Source: Timema cristinae (lineage: Eukaryota > Arthropoda > Insecta > Phasmatodea > Timematidae). From it: a DNA stretch of 64,000 bases. Position 1 is the stretch's first letter. The number at the start of each line of letters is the position of its first letter. The stretch is from the NCBI GenBank assembly GCA_039000515.1, contig JBCFYV010001001.1:11211373-11275372 (forward strand), given 5' to 3'. Below, in pieces: positions 41,206 to 56,999 of this stretch. A model generated the notes under the pieces. That model saw nothing but the letters and a program-made list of their open reading frames with translations. It ran no database searches and was not told where the DNA came from. Made by a program: the position numbers and the translations under genes.

Positions 41206-41590
41206 TTGTGGAAAATTTTAACTAGTAATAACGATATTGAATTGGTAATTGGGAATATAGTACAGTCAGGAAATGGGTGCTATTACTCGGCCAGAAAGTT
41301 GTTGACATCTAGTCTGCTTTCAAGGAATATAAAACTCAGAATAGACAAAACAATAATTTTATTGGTTGTTCTCTGCGAGTGTCAAACATGAGCTCTTACC
41401 GTACATGACAAAAACAAATTTAGGGTATTCGAAAACAAGGTGCGTAGGAACATATTTGGTCCAAAAAGGAATGAGTCTTTTGGGGAGTGGAGGTTACATA
41501 ATGATGAGTTACATATAAATAATATTCATTACAAGACATTATTAGAATAATCAAGTCTCATAGACTACAGTGAACAGGACATGCAGTGTG
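41206..41590 (+). mobile_element. LINE remnant, C-terminal part of a reverse transcriptase ORF
   Basis: It reads IQ.GN-like IVQSGNGCYYSARKLLTSSL, then LSRNIKLRIDKTIILLVVLC, followed after a stop by NKFRVFENKVRRNIFGPKRN and GEWRLHNDEL. This order (thumb region, then R-x-F-G-P-K-R) is common in arthropod non-LTR retrotransposons. Internal stops show decay. Confidence 0.72.
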
Positions 41591-42001
41591 AATGGGAGAT
41601 TCTGATTAAAATCCTAGAAATGTTGGCCGAAGTCATTCTCTTTGTTGAAATATATTTGATACGGGTAGGTCAAAATTTGAGTCCAGACTGGACCCCAACC
41701 AGTATTTTATACCCCCCCCCCCCCCGAGTTCTTTTGGTGCTTTACCGCAACCCGTTACTACCATGGACCAACCCGAAGAAACAAGGTGGAAATCAAGACT
41801 GGAAAAGACAACTAGGTACAGTAGCATATATCTAAGCTATTTTTTTAACAGTTTCTCAGTTATATTACTCATTTTAATCCACTAATATACTAATTAAACA
41901 CAGCAAACAAGTAAAACAGGTGAGAGAAAGTCACTAACTGATTATGTTAGGGGAGTCTATTTCATCTTCCAGGAAAGTCATTGTCAATGTAATAGGGGAT
42001 C

Positions 42002-42401
42002 CAGCGGTGTGTTCTTAGATTTAACAATGCCGAAATGCATGTCATAGCCACACCAAAGTTAAAGGGGAACAAAGGGGGTGGGGAAGGGGACCCCTTAGGC
42101 GAAAAAATTTCACAAACATAAATTCCTCTATAAAGTTATTTGGGGCATTTTTTTAATGGTTACTAGGGCAGAAACTTAGCGCACTTCCCCTAAAATTCCA
42201 AGAATTTTCATAGAGCACAAGAAATTTCATCAGAATTTATTGATTCATAGTATGAAAAAAGTTTTAACATAATATTGATATAAAATAAATTAGTTAACTT
42301 AGAATTGCATAGTACAAAACTTTAATAAAAAAGCAATTATTTTGAATATTTTCCCACAAAAAGCAGTGCCGGAACAGCGTTCCCACTCCACTACACCCCT
42401 G
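42002..42401. mobile_element. Short hAT-like element
   Basis: The ends CAGCGGTGTG and ACACCCCTG are inverted. AGGGGATC and GATGGATC flank them as a weak 8-bp duplication (five matches). There is no coding capacity. Confidence 0.45.
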
Positions 42402-42451
42402 GATGGATCTGGTGTTGAGAGCTTCAATATCGCACAGCAAAACCACAATGT

Positions 42452-42511
42452 TGACTATTATAACTGATCAGAATCTTAAATCAGTTCAATTCTGATCAGT
42501 TTTAATAGTCG
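42452..42511. repeat. 22-bp-arm hairpin
   Basis: GACTATTATAACTGATCAGAAT is followed after about 15 bases by ATTCTGATCAGTTTTAATAGTC, nearly a perfect complement. Confidence 0.75.
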
Positions 42512-42534
42512 ACGCTCATTCATATATATATATA

Positions 42535-42766
42535 GAAGTCACAATATAACTATGTCCACTAGGGATTTTTTCACTTGATTACAAAATTAGAAACTAATTC
42601 TAACTTTGTTTCACTTTGATATTTGACAAAAAAAATTTATATATATCTATATATATATATAAAAAAAAATTTTTGTCAAATATCAAAGTGAAACAAAGTT
42701 ATAATTAGTTTCTAATTTTGTAATCAAGTGAAAAATTGCCTAGTGGACATAGTTATATTGCGACTA
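42535..42766. mobile_element. Foldback element with arms of about 105 bp
   Basis: The left arm starts GTCACAATATAACTATGTCC and ends TTTCACTTTGATATTTGACA. The right arm is its near-perfect complement, ending GGACATAGTTATATTGCGAC. The centre is a short AT tract of TATATATCTATATATATATA type. The arms differ at only a few bases, so the insertion or duplication is recent. Confidence 0.85.
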
Positions 42767-43339
42767 TCTATAAAATGGCTCCTAAATTACATTCTGTGAG
42801 TAGGGCCTAAATTAAGGACGGCTAAATTTTTCAAGAGGTCCTAGGTTAACTCGATGTTTTTTTATCAAAAAGTATCGAGTCAGTAGTACTATTGATTCAA
42901 ATGAATGTAAAGAAATGGACAAGTTCACAGCTGCCAACACTTAAAAGAAAATAATAATAAATATATTCACAATAATAAAATTTGTAAAACTTAAAAATTT
43001 TCCAATACTACTGCCAACTTTACTTTTACCAGGCACGGTACAAGAATTCAGTCAATCTACTTAAGAGATACTTTTCATCTTTAAAAACACTGTATTACCA
43101 ACAAACTTTTTTTCTCTATTGACACAACACAAACTTTTATTCTAGTGTATGCTACCAGGGTTTGTCGGCTAGACATTCCAGGTCTTCTATTGGCCGCAGC
43201 GGATATGTAACTCACTTCTGAGGTTGGGGCACTATGTAGGTGTGATTACTTTGTCCTGATGAGAGTATGTGGTACCAGTAGAAGTCTTAAACCTAACTTA
43301 AGTCTAATTAGCCAGACCATGGTGACAATAGGAACAGTG

Positions 43340-43440
43340 TTTCTTCAGGTAAATTCCAGTGTCGCCAGGAATCAAACCCAGGACCTCTAGATTAGTAGCC
43401 AGAAATTCTGACTACTACCTTGACCAAGAGATCGGCCAAA
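43340..43440 (-). mobile_element. tRNA-like SINE head
   Basis: GGAATCAAACCCAGGACCTC is an inverted B-box region, and TACTACCTTGACCAAGAGAT an inverted A-box region. A similar head is at 59610-59690. Confidence 0.5.
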
Positions 43441-43757
43441 ACACACATTATAATGGACTATACATTACATATTATTGATTAATAGTAGCAAACAAACTTT
43501 CAAATATTAATATTGATATTTAGTACTGTTTTTAAAACCAGAAAAGTTAGTAATATTCTTGCACATGTTACAAAATATTCATGAAAGTTGGCAGCTAAGT
43601 GAGTTGCTTCAGTGATATATATGAAATTCTAAAAGGCAAGCAGATCAAATTAATACTTAAAAACAGAATTATGGTTTAAAAATCATAACTTAAAAACAAT
43701 CAGTTGCTGACAAGTCGACCTTGCAGTCCAACCAATAATATCAGTCTACTCTCTTAA

Positions 43758-43792
43758 CCTGAAGAAACTGTCTGTGACAGTGAAAACTAGTC
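43758..43792 (+). ncRNA. Hammerhead-ribozyme-like motif
   Basis: CCTGAAGA is followed by the stem-loop ACTGTCTGTGACAGT and then GAAAACTAGTCC. CTGANGA, a short stem and then GAAA is the layout of the minimal hammerheads in Penelope-like elements. The A at the U7 position and the lack of a clear stem III make activity uncertain. Confidence 0.4.
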
Positions 43793-43799
43793 CTTAATA

Positions 43800-44740
43800 A
43801 TGTGTTTTTTTTTATCAGGACAATTTCTACTCTAGAATCACCAAGGTAAGTGTACTGGCTATCTCTCCTAATTTAAATAATGATTTATCTTAGTGCTCTA
43901 TTCCAAATAACCTTAAAACTTATTTATAAAATAGTGTTTTAACAAATCAAGTTTATAATTTAATGAGATATTGTGTTTGATTATAGTTAGTATAATTATT
44001 TGGGTTAAATTGACTTGAACAATCATAATTACTGTGGTATTTTAATTAAAATATGTATGTTATCCACTGATATATAAATACAAATTTATAGTTTTTAACT
44101 TATGTGTCTGCTTGGCAAGAATTTTGTTTCAAACCAACTAAATGCATTAGTGGGCAAACCAAACTATTAGAAAAATCAGGAAATTTAGTAAAAAATTATT
44201 TTGCATGAAAACAAAGCATTTATAGATGTTTAAAGTGCTATAACTTGCATATATATCAAAATTTGTCTTCATCCTTAGCTTTATCTTAACATATGAGTAA
44301 ATAAACTTAAGAGTGAAATATTAAGTGTTTTGTATCAACCTTAAAGCTTTGCATCATAGTAGCCTATTCAATAAAATAGGCCTATAAAGAGTTGAAATTA
44401 CTATATATGCGTAATATATAAGAGGTTAGATTTTTTTGTGTACTATAGTATGGTGAAAATGCAATAAAATTGATATGATACTGTACAAAACTGTCAAACA
44501 ATTTAGTGTGAGAGTTTATTGTTTACAAAGTTCAGAATCACATGGGGGGGGGGGGGGGGAGCGTATCTAACTAAAGGTTCAAATTATACTTATAATGGAA
44601 ATTTTAAAATATTTGTAAAAACTAAACTATCCAAAAATTAAGAGAAATAAGTAAGCAATAAGAAAACGCTATCTTGGTTTCCTTGTGAAATGATAATTTT
44701 CAGGATGAATATTTTTTTTCTAACAGGGCTCTTTTATTCT
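43800..44740. other. AT-rich intergenic DNA, nothing recognised
   Basis: No coding frame or repeat boundary is seen. A poly-G run lies at 44543-44559. Confidence 0.5.
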
Positions 44741-44744
44741 TAAA

Positions 44745-44915
44745 ACACTTAATGTTTATCTTTTTCACACATTCATCTACAACATTTAGTCATGTCTTAC
44801 ATGGCCTACCCCTTCCTTTAGATCCACACACTATACCTTCATATATTTTCTTTGTCACTCAATCCACTCTCATCCTCTCAACATGCCCAAACCAACCAAC
44901 ATAAGACTCCTCTTT
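44745..44915 (-). mobile_element. LINE remnant with W-F-G-H-V-E-R-M motif
   Basis: On the - strand it reads VGWFGHVERMRVD, and a little further IYEGIVCGSKGRGRPCKT, then a TGA where the family has tryptophan, then LNVVDECVK. This is the end of a non-LTR retrotransposon RT frame (W-x-GH-x-x-RM and GRGRPRKTW motifs). It is dead. Confidence 0.72.
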
Positions 44916-45305
44916 CACATCTACCATTTGGATACCCTTTCAAAACACACTCCTACAGCACCCATTCATTACTGACTCTGTCCATACAAGTTTTTCCACA
45001 TACACTTCTTAGCTATCTCATTCCAACTTCATTTATATTGCTCTTGTGTTAAAATTATTATTTATTGCCATTGCGTGTACACTCCATTCACCCTGAAAGG
45101 TAGGTAGCAAGTCTTGCCCTCTCTTGTGAGTTGTGCCATAGTCTAAACATGCCTAGTAAGCTTGCCACCTTTCAATTTAAACGGTGTACCCCCCAACACC
45201 AAGAGAAAAGCTAAATGCTCTTACGTCAAATATGTGTCTGTTTAGAACCCTCCCTCAAAACTCCATTTACTTCCCCTAAAATAATGTTTTTATTTTATCC
45301 ATTTA

Positions 45306-46257
45306 TGGAAATGTTTCTCAAAGATTTGTTAATGTAGGGCGAACCCAAAATGGAAGTGATGCGCGCTGGAGGACCATCGGGGCCCGGAGAAAAGTGGAGG
45401 GGAGGTTATGGTTATGCAGGAAAAACATTTTTATGCAATTCCATTTTACAAATTATAAATAAAAGTTAATATATGAAAAGAAATGTTGAAACGAAAATCA
45501 TATAAATGCATTGAATTAGTAACTAGTAAGTTGGGTTTTTTTTCTTAGCATTCTAACCTCATAGAATTTTTTTTTATAAATAATTGTTCAGATTTGTTGA
45601 CTTAAGGTTGGCACAGGTTTTATTTTCTATGTGACGTGTCTACAGGATTGTCTACATAGGTCATGGGTGACGCCACCAGAATTCTGCAACCCTGATGATG
45701 TTATAATCTTATGTCTTCTATAGTATAAGTAGTCACACATTTTAACACAAATATAATATTTCGGCATTGTTGCCTTTATCAAACCCAAAGAAGAAGAGAG
45801 TACAAATAACACAAACAATGGATTACTTGTACTCTCTTCTTCTTTGTGTTTGATAAAGGCAACAATGCCGAAATATTATTATATTTGTGTTTAAAATGTG
45901 TGTGTGACTACTTCTACTATAGAAGACAGAAGAAGGAAGAAGATGTCACCTTTGTGCATCGGATTCTTCCTACAATCTTCCTAATTCCCTAGGTGGGCTT
46001 TCTTCATCAAATTTATTCTTAGTAGTTTTTTTTCCTTTTTCTTTAGTTTTATCAATTTCCTTTATTATAAAATTATCTAGCCATTGGGCCACCTCATTTT
46101 TGAAACATGTTATAATCTTATGGATATTTCATATTTAACCTTTTGAATTTTTCTATTATATGTGATCACCATTCTTCCACTTGTTTTAATTACCGAACTT
46201 CCTGGGACCCTGCAGACCACTTGTTAGGCCACCATGGATCATACTTTGAAAAACACT
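45306..46257. mobile_element. Possible hAT element carrying a nested foldback
   Basis: AAATGTTTCTCAAAGATTTG at the left and TACTTTGAAAAACACTG at the right resemble the CAGTGTTTCTCAAA terminus. No target duplication was found. The palindrome at 45714-45925 lies inside. Confidence 0.4.
45714..45925. mobile_element. Foldback element with ribozyme-like stem at its centre
   Basis: The left arm (from TCTTCTATAGTATAAGTAGT) and right arm (to CTACTTCTACTATAGAAGA) are near-perfect complements of about 95 bp. Near the centre of both arms, in opposite orientation, is TGATAAAGGCAACAATGCCG followed by AAATATT. This is a GGC/GCC stem followed by GAAA, as in the element at 23418-23703. Confidence 0.65.
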
Positions 46258-46259
46258 GG

Positions 46260-47330
46260 TGTAAGGTAGAGTATTCATAAAGATGTGGTTCATCTGTGTT
46301 TACACATTATACAATGAAATATGTAATGCAGCCACATCCCTCATTTTTTATATTTAGTATTGGAGTGTATAACAACTGAACATTTTTCTTTATATAATAT
46401 GATTTATTAGTTATGTCCTAAATATCTTACATTATTTAATTAATTAATTTTACATAAATTGTTTATTGACCTAACACTTTTTGTAATAAGTGGTAACAAT
46501 TGCATTCTATAAATGGAAATCTGGAAATATGTTATTATATAATTTTCAATAATTAAATGTACAATATGAATTATTCATACTTTCAGGCCATTATAAGTTA
46601 CTATTTTGTGTCTGTTTCAAATACTATATTAAAAATGAAACATTAGCATTGGACTAAAACAACACATCTTGATCATAAATGAGAATTATGCAACTAAGAT
46701 CAAATATATCTACTTGTGTAAATCAAAATGCTGCAAATATGTCTATTTTAGATTAAAAATTAGGTTATACTGTCAAACTTAAGAAGCTATTTTACATTCT
46801 ACAACATTCTTTTACTACACACAATTTACATGCAACTATGAAGTCAAAATAACAAAATTTAACTTTGAAGTTTTGTTTACAGACAAAGAATTTATTTTAT
46901 ACTTAACTTTTGAAGAAAACATGGATTAAAAATATGATATAAGGACTTATAAACACTTAAGGATTTATATAGGCCTAACATAATGGTAAGAAAAGGTCCA
47001 CAATGAATTTAAAATTAACAAAACTAAAAAAGTTTAAATTTTGAAAATTCAAACATGAAATAATCTCAAAAATGTAATTTATTAAGACCCAGTGGGAAAA
47101 AAAAAGTTTTAGATTTTTTTTTTAACTTTACTTTTCTCATCAAGTTCCAGGCCTAGATATTTTTAATTCGGCCAAAATGTATTAACAATAACAGCAAACA
47201 GTTCTTCAATCAGTTTAATGTCACCCTTAACGAGTGAATCCATGTTGATGAACATTTAACCTGGACATTGTTGCCAACATCAAATAACAAATATAGAAGA
47301 ACGTGTTTGTACAGGACACATTTAGGCATG
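46260..47330. other. AT-rich DNA downstream of the HP1 gene, probably including its 3' UTR
   Basis: No coding frame. On the - strand, AATAAA motifs (TTTATT on the + strand) occur near 47078 and 46888 and could serve as poly(A) signals for the HP1 transcript. Confidence 0.4.
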
Positions 47331-51063
<3,733 letters not shown>

Positions 51064-51240
51064 TGTTTGTAAATTAACTAACAAAAATATTTATTAATTA
51101 GATCAGAAAACGACGCTTACTAAGTTTACGCAGCCACCATAAATAAAACATATTCCCCTTTTAATCAAAACAAAAAGACTTACCAATAGAAAAACACTCC
51201 CTATACTAGCATCGGCAGTCTAAAACAAGTATAATCTATA
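51064..51240 (-). promoter_or_regulatory. HP1: Probable HP1 5' UTR with a small intron
   Basis: On the - strand a donor (CTATTG, then GTAAGTCTTT) lies at about 51183. An acceptor (TTTTTGTTAG) ends at 51078, fourteen bases before the ATG. This suggests an untranslated exon at roughly 51184-51240 and a 106-base intron. It is inferred from splice signals only. Confidence 0.4.
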
Positions 51241-53640
51241 AATAATAAGAAGTAACAACTAGATTCAGAGTCTCCAAATTAAACAGTAATTGTTCTCCGG
51301 AAATATTATAGTTTATAAAAAAAATCCGTTTTTCTAATAATAAAATGTTAATTTTTGTGGTCTTATATTGTTGTATATTTTCTGTTTCTAATATTTATAA
51401 TACACTAAACAAGATAAGATTTTTATCTTTCTCGATAAAGTGTACACAAATTTTAAATTTGTGTTCAAATATGTTAAAATAAATATCAGCAATTTAATGC
51501 ATTGAGCAATTAATAACATCCTTAATTTGTAACTAATGAGCACCTTAAATGCATACCTAGATCAAATCGATAGCGAACACAGCCTCATCTTAGGACCTTC
51601 TAAAAGTGAAAAAAAAGGGCTTTTACAATTTTGCAACCCTTTAATAGATATCAACACAAACTTTAAAACCAAGAATAAAAAAGGTTTTATCCTGTACATA
51701 CAATTAAAAATAACTAAAAATGTGTTTATTTAATTTGACTTTCTATTCTAAACAAATTTCCTGATAATGTTGCTCCTCCAATTCCTAATCCAGAGAATGT
51801 AGCTTCCAAATAATAAGCTGATGAACACAAACTTAAACGCTTTCAGTTAGCTGAAGATGTTGCTGTATCCTTATAGATAATTAATCAACAATAAATGAAA
51901 AATTTTGATTGCGAGTACTTTTATATCAAATGTAATGTCAACAATAGTAACTTAAGTATTCATCACACTTATGGCATGTAATGTGTAGGGCTCGTCTAGG
52001 ATAGGTTGAATGAATGACCGAACGATTACTACAATTACGTTTATGAAAGACAAGTGAACAAATACAACGGTCATCATCGTGGCGTGGGGTTGAGGTTCGG
52101 CTATCATCCGGTTGCTTGCAAGTCCGTGTTTTCGAATACTACACTTCGTTCACAGTTTTAATCCAAGTCTACAAGTCCTCTAGTAAGGTGGCCCAGATCC
52201 AACACTTAGTAAACACGTGCATGGTAAGTAAGTTCTATAAAACGAACATACTCTCGGACAACTGTCACACAAGCAACCGTCTATACCCTGATTTTGGTTG
52301 GAAGAAAGGAGAAAATGCAAACCTATTTCATTGCGACCAACTTTCATAACATTTTACTACATTATTTTTGCTATGCTAGAAATATTGATATCTATCAAAA
52401 GTGACAACTGAAGATAACATGACTTAATGTATGAATAAATTGAAATGGTTTTATCAAATTTAGTAACCAAATTCTACTGTTTTCCTACCAAAATCATACT
52501 TTACAAAACCTGTCTAAAACTAGTGCAAACTAATTTCTGCCAACTTGGAAGATTCCAATTACGGCATAAAGCACCAATAATCAGACTTGTGTTCACATCA
52601 CAAGAAGACGCAATAAATAGCACAGTGGGCCAGACGGATTTATCGCTACGATAAACTAATCTAAGAATTCATGGGCTTACGAGCCGACTGTTAGAATATG
52701 CAATTTTATGCAGGGATTTCCTGGTTTAGGTCGGTACCACCGTTAAATGTGTCGTTAGTTTTTTTTTTTTAGCAAATCTGTGTCTATGCCTATGAACTTG
52801 TGTAGCAATTGAGTCATGTTCTTAGTTATAGCATGTATTGTTAAGTCTAATGCAGGTTAATTATTTCTATAAACTTGTGTACTCTGACACCAACCTGACG
52901 AGAAACGGCTCCCGTTTCAGACAAATGACATCTTACAATCAACGGGTAGGCAGGAACCTACAATATATACAAAGCAAGATAAAAATGATGTCACTAAGTT
53001 CAGACCATCACAAAATCAAGTTGACCAGAAAGTCAAATTTTTCTGATACCAAATTGTAGAAAATCATTCTATTTTAAACCTCTCCATTACATCAATGTAA
53101 AAATTGAGGTTTACGTTTTCTCCATAGAGCAATATACAATCTTCGAATTTAAAAAATGATATTAAATAATCAAATCCCCATTTAGTTATGGTTTCTGCTT
53201 TAATGACTGTCAATTTGACTTGTTCCTGTTCATTTAGTTTGTAGTTTCTTTTATGCTAGTTACGTTCTTGATATCTTATTCTTTGAACTTATATTTTGGG
53301 GCTTACATTCCACTTAAACGCTTAATGGCGTGTGTGCTTTTTTAGATTCATAAAAATACAAAATAAAATTTTAGTTGCTGTGTATTGTAGCGTAATAATT
53401 TGCCAGAGTTATTCCTTGCACCCTCATTTAATGATAATTCTACTAAAATTCATACATAATCCTTAAAAACATGAAAAATGCATGTAATTATCTATAAAAT
53501 AAATACATTTTATTTCAATATCCTGAAAGTGGATTATTTTTGTACCTTCAACTTATTTGTGCTCATAGCTGGGCTCTTTGAATTACCTTCATGTACAATA
53601 CTTTGGTTCTTTGACTATCAGTAAATTCCATCGACTGATT
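51241..53640. other. Intergenic DNA between HP1 and a possible + strand first exon
   Basis: Short open frames on the + strand (51536-51733, 52116-52349, 52445-52654, 52838-53059) have somewhat gene-like composition but no motif that I know, and no splice pattern linking them. They may be pieces of an old retroelement. No RNA gene is seen. Confidence 0.35.
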
Positions 53641-53735
53641 TGACAACACTGTTGGTGAGCTATTTCAAAATGGCGAAGTAGTAGTTTAGTTTCCGTGTTT
53701 AATATCACATGTTGTATTATTCTGCAAGGTAAGCT
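53640..53735 (+). promoter_or_regulatory. Possible untranslated first exon of a + strand gene
   Basis: AGCTATTTCAAAATGGCGAA contains an AAAATGGCG word common near transcription starts. It is followed about 70 bases later by ATTCTGCAAG and donor GTAAGC at 53730. No coding exon that would continue it was recognised to the right. Confidence 0.3.
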
Positions 53736-53739
53736 GTGT

Positions 53740-55050
53740 TTTTATCATATGTTAAAGCAACTGTGATTTGTTGCTTTATTTATTACATCAAATATATTCA
53801 AATTAAGATACTTGTTAAATATATTTATTTGTTGAATTTAGAACCCTTTATATTTTATCTCTGCCTAAATGACGTAAACATTTGACGTGAGTGAAAGTGA
53901 ATGATTACTGGTCATGTTTGTATGCATATAATTTTTAATCACTTATGTCAAATATTATTGCTACGATGTCAATATTAATGGAATTATATTTATTTCTTTA
54001 ATGATCGTATTTTATATATTACATTGTTTAAAGAAGCCACACCCATTTTTATTCATATTTTTATATGGGGGGGCCTATGGAATCTGCATATTGGTGATAT
54101 GTTGAAAACATCCAACAATGAATTTTAGTTTAGAAATGATTAACACTTGCTAAGCTTATCAAAATTAAGTAATATTTCAATTTAAAATAGTCTAAAAGGC
54201 TTTAATTGCACAAAAAAATTGTTGCAATTTATGACAATTTAATGATAATCTAATTTCATTCAATAAAGCCAAAAGCCCTGTCTACATAATCCTGATCCTT
54301 AAGGCCTTAGTTCATATTTTGTATGAGTTCTAAGGACTGTCGATACAGACTGTTAGGTTTACCAATCACATAAAACTAGCCTAAATATTTGCACATCAAA
54401 TTAAAATGCCAATGACATCAAAAGGAGCCGCTATAAGATGGAAACAAATTACAAATGAAATTATGGTTTTATGCTTGAAGCTATTTAAAAAGTATTGAAA
54501 TAAAAGACTTGTTAATATTGTAAAAACACTTTTCTGAGAAATACCAAGCTCTCAGAAAGGTAGCATTACTTTGATAGGTTAAGCTTATCCTTGGTATTCC
54601 TCACAGATAACATCTGCTTGCACTTTGCTCTAGACTTTTCTTTAGAAGAGTTTAATTGATCACAGTTCCAGATTTTTTGCATTGGTTGCCACGGTAACAC
54701 AGCCACGGATACAGGCTGTGTAGTGTGTATATGCAATTTTCATTTCTAAGGATCATTTTGGGCCTTAATACTATATGAATGTAGGGCTCACAGACTCACA
54801 ACTTCAAAAGTCCAACTTTGTTGGTTATTGCATGCCTACTTTGTTTGAAATAAAGATTATTTTCTTTGTCATATAGCATTAAAATAGGTAGGCTCTATAT
54901 TAGTTTTAATAATCTAAACCCCTAAAATACAGACACTAAACATTTTTTTTTCTTTCAAATTTATGAACTGTTTGCTTTCAAAATATTTTGGTAAGTACCA
55001 AGTAGTCTTTTATTCCTATTTTATTATATAAGAACTAAATTACTTTCATC
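53740..55050. other. AT-rich DNA, nothing recognised
   Basis: No coding frame or clear repeat boundary. AGCCCTGTCTACATAATCCT and CTAAGGACTGTCGATACAGA (54285-54350) may be decayed transposon ends. Confidence 0.4.
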
Positions 55051-55054
55051 ACTA

Positions 55055-55780
55055 TAGGCTGTGTCTGAATAGTCCGCCCTTGTACACTTGCGTTTGTTAC
55101 TAGAAAATTGCAATGACATCGACTTAAAGGCTGATAATTCATTTATGATGGTGCCTGAATTCTCTTAAAGTATGCCGATGCACCCCTTACAGCACACTTT
55201 ACTAAAGGGCACATTAAATGTGCCCCTAATCATGCACTTTATTTAAAATAATGTTTTAAATGGAATAAATACACTTAAAACTGTTAAATGAATAATTTGT
55301 AATGCTGTGTAATTTATTCATTTACATTTGTCAATAGGCTAAAATTATTTCTGTAGCATAAAAATCTTTTCTTTTAGTAAATACATTTTTATAGTTTGAA
55401 AAATGTTTTTTTAACTATAAATAATAGTTTAAGAATTATCTTTTATTGATACAGGAAGATTGACAGGAAAATAACAATTTACATATTTTGTAAATTGCTA
55501 AGTACCGGTACTGTAAATATTTACGGTTACATTCATCTACTAATTTTATAACACCACTAGGCTCTATAGGGTGCGCATAGGGAACAAAAAACTATCAAAA
55601 ATTGATTTAATTGACATGGAAACATTAGTTTTTTAAGTGGCCACCAGGTAGCTAGCTCTACCCTATTATGTTGTCTTAAAAAGTATCTTGCACCCTATAT
55701 GTACTTTAGAGTGCCAGAAATGTGTTTTATTAAGGTGTGCAAGTAAAGTTCACAAGTGCGGACTATTCAGAGACAGCCTA
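55055..55780. mobile_element. MITE with 23-bp terminal inverted repeats
   Basis: TAGGCTGTGTCTGAATAGTC, then CGC, is repeated inverted as GCGGACTATTCAGAGACAGC, then CTA, with one mismatch. The 726-bp element has no coding frame. Flanking TA/TATA does not settle the superfamily. Confidence 0.82.
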
Positions 55781-56629
55781 TAATTTTTTTTTTTTTTTTT
55801 CAAAAACATTAACTAGGGGTTTTTTATGTTAACAATATTACCCATTCCAACTTTGTCAGATTGATGCTTATAAGGTTATAAAAGAAAACAAACTTTTCTT
55901 TTGTAGGCTAAAATACCATTTAAATAATTCTATTATGTTGTGAGGTTAATTTGTAGGCTTTGGTGGATGGACATTTATACAAATTGTTAGATTGAATGTT
56001 ACAGAACATGGCAAAATATTATTCTTTGTCAATCTAAGTCAAACATTTTTCTATTTTCTAATACCAGAATAACTACAGATAATGTTAATATCGATATTTT
56101 TGAATCAGTATTCTTGCTGTGTTGATTATAAGGCATTTTTTTACTGTTAAACCTATATGATAACTTCTTAGGATATATGTGAATATATATGATAAACTCT
56201 TTAATCCAATCGATCTTATGACTACCAAATAAATATTGCTACTGTACCAGGAGGTTACAATTATCGACCAGATAAACATTATTTGCCACTTTAATTTCTT
56301 ATGCTCATTATGAACTGATTTATCTGTTGGATAGCCATAGGCGGGATAAATATATTTTCATGAAGACCTTAACCCCATTCAATTACAAGGAATAGATGAG
56401 CCACAAAATATATATTAAAAAAGGCCAACCTTTCAGGAATTAATATTTCACAAGCTAAGCCAGTTAAATAAGTCAATGCATATTTAAATGCAACATTAAG
56501 AGTTGAATCAATACACCATGATATTCAAAAGTCAATTTAAGACTATTTTTTATTACTAACGGTTAGGAGAAGTGACATAGCTTTTTTTTTTTTTACTAAA
56601 GTGGTGTCATATATGTAGTTCTAACATTT

Positions 56630-56902
56630 ATCAAGGTGTCGAACTTATGTGCTGGGGTTCGAGGTTCAATCCTCGTTCCTGGCACAGATTTATGATTACC
56701 AAACCCTTCCTTCACCTCTGACACGACGTTTATTAACCACAACTTGTGAATGTGGGGAATGTCAGGCCTCCACCGTGGTTTGTATTCCACGTTAAACTGT
56801 AGGTCCTTCATTTCATCTCACAATCACCCTACCATTAAACATTAGCGTAAGTGCGTATAACCCAACGGATAGTAAGATGTGGTGCTAATAATAATAATAT
56901 TA
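56630..56902 (+). mobile_element. 5'-truncated SINE family A
   Basis: TTCTAACATTT flanks exactly (56619-56629 and 56903-56913). The head is cut just before the B-box (GAGGTTCAATCC). The tail GTATAACCCAACGGATAG and (TAA)n are present. Confidence 0.85.
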
Positions 56903-56999
56903 TTCTAACATTTGTCTGTGAATAGATTAAACTCGAAGAAATATCAAACTACATAGGATAAGCATAGTAGCCAAAATGAGCAATTGACTTCATATATAA

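Noticed and set aside
51536..51733. Small + strand gene divergent from HP1
   Set aside because: The 65-codon frame is lysine-rich with no domain, and no promoter or splice structure could be supported.
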